A stretch of 18,072 nt of DNA from Arthrobacter sp. Lineage in GTDB: Bacteria > Actinomycetota > Actinomycetes > Actinomycetales > Micrococcaceae. The stretch is taken from assembly GCA_025464925.1 (NCBI GenBank), contig JAODMS010000115.1, positions 1-18,072 of the forward strand, written 5' to 3'. Under the pieces are notes generated by a model. The model was not told where the DNA came from. It did no database searches and was given only the letters and a program-made list of their open reading frames with translations. Numbering within the stretch: the stretch's first letter is position 1; each line of letters begins with the position of its first letter. Below, in pieces: positions 14,739 to 18,072 of the stretch. The position numbers and the translations under genes were made by a program.

Positions 14739-14921
14739 GTGAGCTCGGCCGGGGGCCGGCAGGGGTGGTTCGCGACTCCATCACACCACTGGGACCGGTC
14801 CGGTCATGGACTTACCTGGTCCATGGTCGACGGGCCGGATGCCCATGCAGCCGCCCGGGAATGCCTGGAGTGGGAAATGACAGATCACAAGCCCATAGCG
14901 GCTGATCTGTACCGCCGATAA
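14739..14921 (+). CDS. 60-residue hypothetical protein
   Basis: A complete small ORF starting with GTG at 14739, preceded by AGAGGAGG at good spacing, the strongest reason to believe it. The product contains FATPSHHWDRSGHGLTWSMV and then a helical acidic part (DAHAAARECLEWEMTDHKP), ending DLYRR. It has three His and three Trp but no Cys pairs and no membrane segment. It diverges from the HisD-like operon, with the operator region about 60 bases upstream, so it could share that control. No family is recognised; it could also be the tail of a larger lost gene. Confidence 0.5.
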   Translation: MSSAGGRQGWFATPSHHWDRSGHGLTWSMVDGPDAHAAARECLEWEMTDHKPIAADLYRR

Positions 14922-15186
14922 CGCATCATCTGTCAGGTGCTGATTCCACAGGCGGGATGGGAGGCTGACCGGCGGGGGAGTGGCCGGAAGGTGTTGCGGT
15001 GGAGGCCCGGCTTATGCGGCTATGGCGGGCCGTCAGACCAAACCGGCCCCAGGACACCTCCCAACCGTCGGTCCCGGGCGGGCACCGGGAGTGGAAGTGG
15101 ATGGCCTGACCGCCGTCTGATGGGAGCAAGCTGCGGCGCGCTGCGGTAAGCGGGGTCCCTTGTGGCTGGGCCGTGTGGCCTGCTTC
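14922..15186. other. 265-bp stretch with no supported gene
   Basis: Short frames on both strands lack start signals and recognisable content. It lies between the ends of the convergent 60-residue ORF and the zinc-ribbon gene. I see no clear T-tailed hairpin. Confidence 0.3.
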
Positions 15187-15417
15187 CTAGCGGAGCAGGG
15201 CGTTTTTCTGGCGGGAGTTGATCGTGGAGTTCTGGCCGCAGTTGGTGCAGGTGATGCGGTAGGACCTGGAGGTGGTGAGGACGGGAATGAAGAACAGGGT
15301 GAATTTGGTGGCGCGTTCCTGGAGGTGATGCTGGCCGAATTGGCGGCAGTACTGGCAGGTTGCGGCCCGTCCGGGCAGCTCGTGCAGGACGGTCTTGAGG
15401 CCGAAGAGTAGAAACAT
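15187..15417 (-). CDS. Zinc-ribbon family small protein
   Basis: A 76-residue protein. ATG 15417 is preferred over ATG 15432 because GAAAGG sits 7 bases in front of it. It starts with a hydrophobic stretch (MFLLFGLKTVLHELPG) and then has two Cys pairs, CQYC (C21, C24) and CTNC (C57, C60). Between them, FTLFFIPVLTTSRSYRI would form the strands of a single zinc ribbon. This matches a common actinobacterial zinc-ribbon family, often around 80 residues, whose function is unknown. It lies 37 bases downstream of the TetR gene on the same strand, so it is probably co-transcribed with it. Confidence 0.8.
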   Translation of the reverse strand: MFLLFGLKTVLHELPGRAATCQYCRQFGQHHLQERATKFTLFFIPVLTTSRSYRITCTNCGQNSTINSRQKNALLR

Positions 15418-15454
15418 TGTGGTGCCTTTCATGGAAATTGCGGATCAGGGTCGG

Positions 15455-16165
15455 TCAGGGCGCGGCGGAGGCGTCGGGTCGGTGGAGCCGGGCCGCGAGG
15501 CCCGAGAGCAGGATGCTCAGTCCCTGGTCCAGTTCGGCCGCGCCGTCGTAGTCGGCGAGGACCGGCGCCAGGGCCCGGAGGTGCGGGAAGTCTTTTGCCG
15601 GCAGGCGGTGCAGGCCGAGGCGGAGCAGGGCTTCGTTCTCGTCCGGATCCACGATGTATTCCTGCAGTTCGTTGAGGACGTGGCCGTACAGGTACCCGTA
15701 GTAGGCCCGGTAGACGTGCAGCGCATCAGCGGGTGCGAAGCCGGCGTCGATCAGCAGGGACAGGATCTGCTCCAGGGGCCGCAGCGTCCCCAGCGGCCGC
15801 AGGCCCAGCGGCGTGGACAGGGGCCGGGTCACCAGCAGGGGCACCACGTTCGGGTGCCGGAGCGCCAGGAACCGCAGCTCGTGGGCGATGCGCCGGAGCT
15901 GGGCCTGCCAGTCGGGGTCATCCGGAAAGATGGCCAGTTCGTTCAGGACCAGCTCCGAGACCCCGTCCAGCAGCGCCGCCCGGTTGGCGGCATAGCGGTA
16001 GAGACTCATCGGATCCCGGCCCAGTTCCTGCCCGAGCCGGCGCATCGTGAGGGCCTCGAGGCCTTCGCTGTCCACCAGCGCCAGCGCCGCGGAGAGCACG
16101 AGCTCCCGGCTTAGCCGCTTCTTCTTGCCGGCGGCTTCGGGCGGCGGATTCTCTGCGGGCGACAT
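15455..16165 (-). CDS. TetR/AcrR-family transcriptional regulator
   Basis: A 236-residue protein with ATG 16165 and ACGGAAG in front. The helix-turn-helix lies at about 19-65 (RELVLSAALALVDSEGLEAL, TMRRLGQELGRDPMSLYRYA). The C-terminal ligand domain is long (about 85-230) and resembles the tetracycline-repressor-type C domain (TetR_C_1), with AHELRFLALRHPNVVPLL and VYRAYYGYLYGHVLNELQEY. Proteins of this type repress a neighbouring gene until a small molecule binds. Palindromes in the gap to the divergent membrane-protein gene at 16344 are the likely operators, so it probably controls itself with the zinc-ribbon gene, and the membrane protein. The ligand is unknown. Confidence 0.9.
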   Translation of the reverse strand: MSPAENPPPEAAGKKKRLSRELVLSAALALVDSEGLEALTMRRLGQELGRDPMSLYRYAANRAALLDGVSELVLNELAIFPDDPDWQAQLRRIAHELRFLALRHPNVVPLLVTRPLSTPLGLRPLGTLRPLEQILSLLIDAGFAPADALHVYRAYYGYLYGHVLNELQEYIVDPDENEALLRLGLHRLPAKDFPHLRALAPVLADYDGAAELDQGLSILLSGLAARLHRPDASAAP

Positions 16166-16211
16166 GGTCTTCCGTCCTGCTCGGTCCGGACAAGGCGCTT
16201 ACAAGGGAAAG

Positions 16212-16227
16212 TAAGCACGCTTGCTTA
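16212..16227. promoter_or_regulatory. TetR operator candidate 1
   Basis: TAAGCA and TGCTTA flank CGCT, a perfect 6-4-6 palindrome 46 bases upstream of the TetR start, in the divergent gap. Confidence 0.5.
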
Positions 16228-16248
16228 TTATGTAGTCTACGCATACAG

Positions 16249-16261
16249 TCTACACCGTAGA
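16249..16261. promoter_or_regulatory. TetR operator candidate 2
   Basis: TCTAC and GTAGA flank ACC, and AGTCTAC occurs twice just here (about 16232-16252). The spacing and AT-rich setting suit an operator-promoter region shared by the TetR gene and the gene at 16344. Confidence 0.35.
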
Positions 16262-16343
16262 GAAGTTGTTATCACCGGTTTCAGAAGCGGGACCCTGGTT
16301 GCACGGCCACCCCGGCACCTCACACCCACCTCAGGAGAAACCC

Positions 16344-16619
16344 ATGACCGTACACAACGCCCAGAACACGCACGCCGACACCGACACGAACACGAACGAC
16401 ATCAAGGCCTCCACCCGGACCCTCGAATTCGTCGTCTACGTCGCCGCGGTGCTCGCCACCATCATCACCTCCGCAGTCGTCGGCGACAACGCCAGCGAAA
16501 ACGGCGTCGATGCCTTCAACGCCAGCGACGCCCTGCAGTACATCACCTGGCTGACCGTCGGTTTCATGGTCGCCCGCGGCCTGGCCAAGGCCGGTAACCG
16601 CCACCACACCCGCGGCTGA
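16344..16619 (+). CDS. Two-helix small membrane protein
   Basis: A 91-residue protein starting with ATG 16344, with CAGGAG about 7 bases upstream. A polar N-terminus rich in N, T, D and H (HADTDTNTNDIKAS) is followed by two membrane segments, LEFVVYVAAVLATIITSAVV (about 28-47) and ALQYITWLTVGFMVARGLA (about 64-82), joined by an acidic loop. The tail NRHHTRG is basic. No enzyme motif is present. It diverges from the TetR gene and is followed by a strong terminator, so it is a single-gene transcript likely under TetR control. Small membrane proteins controlled this way can act in stress or export, but no function can be assigned. Confidence 0.75.
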   Translation: MTVHNAQNTHADTDTNTNDIKASTRTLEFVVYVAAVLATIITSAVVGDNASENGVDAFNASDALQYITWLTVGFMVARGLAKAGNRHHTRG

Positions 16620-16630
16620 CTCCCGCCCCG

Positions 16631-16657
16631 GCGTCCGGGCCCCCGGCCGCCGGACGC
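16631..16657 (+). terminator. GC-rich hairpin after the membrane-protein gene
   Basis: GCGTCCGG and CCGGACGC form a perfect 8-bp stem with an 11-base loop, 11 bases past the stop at 16619. There is no T-tract, so it is probably an accessory to the T-tailed hairpin that follows. Confidence 0.4.
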
Positions 16658-16664
16658 TGACCGC

Positions 16665-16706
16665 TCCTGGTGCGGCCGCCGGCGACGGCGACGGCACCAG
16701 GATTTT
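16665..16706 (+). terminator. Rho-independent terminator
   Basis: TCCTGGTGC (16665-16673) and GCACCAGGA (16694-16702) form a perfect 9-bp stem with a GC-rich loop, followed directly by TTTT. It ends the 16344-16619 transcript and separates it from the next operon. Confidence 0.65.
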
Positions 16707-16848
16707 CGGCCCGAATCGTTTTATCCCCGGATCTGCAGTGCTGCACCCGTCCGGGAGCCTGCTTCAGCGCCCCCGTGCACGGCCTTGAGGTTTTAGCTGC
16801 TGTAGCCACACGGCGGCACCAAACGCACCCAGCGGAAAAGAGCCATCC

Positions 16849-17106
16849 ATGGCAGATTCGCAGTACGACCAGTTCCTTCAGGAAGCCACCACCGTTGACC
16901 CGCAAGCCGATTCCGCCCTCGGCCGGAACCGGCTCTACGGCCTCTACACCAGCTGGTGTTTCCTGTCCCAGGCCGCGCCCCGGCCCGAGGACGCCTTCTG
17001 GGCCGCCATGAAGAAAAAACGCATCCGCCCCGGACGCACCGGGCTCCGGATGAAAGGCCCGGCCGCCGCGGACTACATCCTGGCCAGCTACCCCGGCCTG
17101 GTCTGA
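16849..17106 (+). CDS. 85-residue hypothetical protein, possibly a winged-helix accessory protein
   Basis: Starts with ATG 16849, with AGCGGAAAAGAG upstream. The product has LYGLYTSWCFLSQA (29-42), PEDAFWAAMKKKRIRPGRTG (46-65) and ends GPAAADYILASYPGLV. The order of an aromatic helix with WC, a helix with FWAAM, a basic turn and a hydrophobic strand recalls the winged-helix end of phage and plasmid primases. That resemblance is from pattern alone. It is the first of three tightly spaced small genes (5-base gap to the next). Codon use is strongly GC-ending, as expected for a real gene. Its role is unknown. Confidence 0.7.
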   Translation: MADSQYDQFLQEATTVDPQADSALGRNRLYGLYTSWCFLSQAAPRPEDAFWAAMKKKRIRPGRTGLRMKGPAAADYILASYPGLV

Positions 17107-17111
17107 CCCGG

Positions 17112-17579
17112 ATGAGTGCCGCCGATAAGTACCTTCCCCGGGAGGCCCACCAGCCCCGCGGAAACCGGCCCTGGTGCGCGACCTGCGACACCGACCGGCA
17201 CCTCCTGGTGGACTCAGCCACCACACTCGACCGGCAACAGGACACCCTCGCCGCCGCGGTCAGCTGTACACATTGTTACGGCTACCGCGTTGTGGCGACC
17301 ACCGCGGCCCTGATCTCAGGAATTCCCCTCCGCGCACGAAGCGACAGAGACCGGCTGCACACGCCCGCCGCCTCCACCCACTGCCAGGAGCCCATGTCCC
17401 CGGCGCAGCCCGAACCGGGAGGCGCGCACCGGAGAGCCGCCACCCGGCCTGGCCGGCCGAGGCCCGGGCGGTCTGCCCCGCACCCGGGTGCTGCGGTGCG
17501 GATTCCGGATGGAAACACCCCACTAATGACAGGCAGCCGGCCTGAAGCTGCCGGCGAGCAAAGGACAACGACGTCATGA
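17112..17579 (+). CDS. Zinc-ribbon-containing hypothetical protein
   Basis: A 155-residue frame starting with ATG 17112, 5 bases after the previous stop, so translation is probably coupled. Two Cys pairs, CATC (C22, C25) and CTHC (C52, C55), about 26 residues apart, suggest a zinc ribbon in the first 60 residues. From about residue 75 the sequence becomes low-complexity, rich in P, R, A and G. In that part the other two plus-strand frames are also open and equally GC-rich at third positions. One of them reads AVCPAPGCCGADSGW, with a further Cys cluster. The C-terminal half may therefore be in the wrong frame or contain a second small gene. The next gene overlaps this stop (ATGA). Confidence 0.6.
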   Translation: MSAADKYLPREAHQPRGNRPWCATCDTDRHLLVDSATTLDRQQDTLAAAVSCTHCYGYRVVATTAALISGIPLRARSDRDRLHTPAASTHCQEPMSPAQPEPGGAHRRAATRPGRPRPGRSAPHPGAAVRIPDGNTPLMTGSRPEAAGEQRTTTS

Positions 17580-17731
17580 CCAACCACAACGGCCCCCACC
17601 CCGCACCCGGCGCACCCGCCCCTGCCGCACAGCCCAGGCTGGAAGACCTGGACCTGTCCCCCCAGGGACTCGCCGATGCCCCCGCACACCAGGAAGACCC
17701 CGACAGTCTCGTCTACGCCGGCAGCAGCTAA
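17576..17731 (+). CDS. 51-residue Pro/Ala-rich acidic protein
   Basis: ATG 17576 overlaps the previous stop as ATGA, with AAAGGA about 10 bases upstream. The first 25 residues are rich in P, A and H (HPAPGAPAPAAQP). The rest is acidic (LEDLDLSPQGLADAP, HQEDPDSLVY). There are no Cys residues and no membrane segments. It is the last gene of the three-gene operon and is followed by an inverted repeat. It is probably disordered, and I recognise no family. Confidence 0.6.
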   Translation: MTNHNGPHPAPGAPAPAAQPRLEDLDLSPQGLADAPAHQEDPDSLVYAGSS

Positions 17732-17758
17732 CCGCTGTAACCTCGGACACCGGTTAGC
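17727..17758 (+). terminator. Inverted repeat at the end of the small-gene operon
   Basis: GCTAACCG (17727-17734) overlaps the stop codon, and CGGTTAGC (17751-17758) completes a perfect 8-bp stem with a 16-base loop. There is no T-tract, so termination is possible but not certain. Confidence 0.4.
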
Positions 17759-17837
17759 GGGCAAGGGTCCGACGCGAGCACGAAACAGTTCAATTCCGGA
17801 CCCCCTCAGTGCCGCCGCGGCCGAGGCAAAAGGTGTC

Positions 17838-17852
17838 TACTATTTAATAGTA
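17838..17852. promoter_or_regulatory. AT-rich palindrome TACTATT-T-AATAGTA
   Basis: A perfect 7-1-7 inverted repeat about 107 bases upstream of the secreted-protein gene at 17959. It stands out in GC-rich DNA and is followed by TAGTAT (a -10-like element near 17861). It is an operator or promoter candidate for that gene. Confidence 0.45.
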
Positions 17853-17958
17853 ACCATGCTTAGTATGTTGAACCGACACCCCACGTCTTTGTAGCTCTGC
17901 AGACTCGGGAGCAATGTAGGGCCCGTGATTCACCATCAGAACCGGATTAGGAGTATCA

Positions 17959-18072
17959 ATGGGCAGAAGACTCACCGCGCTGGTCCTCGGAGCGGCGGTT
18001 GCCGGCGGCGCGCTTTCCCTTGCCGCACCGTCGTCCGCGGCACCCGCCGGGGCCTATTCACTGCTCCAGGCC
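17959..18072 (+). CDS. Secreted protein, N-terminal signal peptide only (cut by window end)
   Basis: ATG 17959 is preceded by TTAGGAG at about 5-6 bases. The 38 visible residues form a classic Sec signal peptide, with a basic start (MGRRL), a hydrophobic core (TALVLGAAVAGGALSLAA) and a small-residue cleavage region (PSSAAPAGA, cleavage probably after one of the alanines near 28-31). The mature protein would begin near AYSLLQ and lies outside the window, so its function cannot be known. An AT-rich palindrome upstream suggests its own regulated promoter. Confidence 0.8.
   Translation, partial: MGRRLTALVLGAAVAGGALSLAAPSSAAPAGAYSLLQA

Noticed and set aside
13206..14921. 571-codon plus-strand frame.
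   Set aside because: Most of it is antisense to the HisD-like gene. Only its last 60 codons, with their own GTG and ribosome binding site, are kept as a gene.

Overview
The window reads as high-GC actinobacterial DNA, most like Arthrobacter or a close relative. This rests on GC-rich codon third positions, GTG starts with purine-rich ribosome binding sites, and several small proteins of a type I associate with Arthrobacter plasmids. The left end carries a plasmid-type replication initiator (primase-polymerase plus winged helices) that runs off the edge, with a ribbon-helix-helix regulator upstream. A plasmid or integrated plasmid is therefore the likely setting. I found no rRNA, tRNA, CRISPR array or intact insertion sequence.

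Layout. (1) 1-2236: partial rep gene and RHH gene, both minus strand. (2) 2237-3106: no confident gene. (3) 3107-3903: two tiny minus-strand ORFs diverging from a DUF8129-like gene, with palindromes around them. (4) 4390-7371: a redox and membrane group, with a thioredoxin-reductase-like flavoprotein (plus), a small membrane protein (minus) and a DUF2231-Rieske fusion (minus). (5) about 7880-9130: a stretch of gene remains holding a decayed secreted-protein gene (minus) next to a frameshifted VOC/glyoxalase gene (plus). (6) 9181-14690: a catabolic cluster with a LacI-family regulator, an SDR dehydrogenase, an MHS-type MFS transporter and a HisD-like dehydrogenase. (7) 14739-16619: a 60-residue ORF, a zinc-ribbon protein, a TetR regulator and a two-helix membrane protein. 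(8) 16849-17731: three tightly packed small genes, followed by the start of a secreted protein cut off by the window end.

The catabolic cluster is the most coherent unit. Three exact copies of the palindrome TGTATACGTATACA lie in it, one upstream of the SDR gene and two upstream of the HisD-like gene. They are good candidates for the operator of the LacI protein. The HisD-like protein keeps the metal and catalytic residues of histidinol dehydrogenase, but no other his gene is present. Its C-terminal region resembles sulfopropanediol 3-dehydrogenase (HpsN). With an SDR, an organic-acid-type symporter and a LacI regulator, the likely job is inducible uptake and two-step oxidation of a small hydroxylated compound; 2,3-dihydroxypropanesulfonate is one testable candidate.

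The most unusual observation is that about 200 bp of the HisD-gene control region, including operator, promoter, ribosome binding site and the first ~20 codons, recurs in diverged form directly in front of the SDR gene. The truncated hisD-like start now forms a 41-residue leader ORF whose stop overlaps the SDR start codon. This looks like promoter duplication that brought a second gene under the same repressor.
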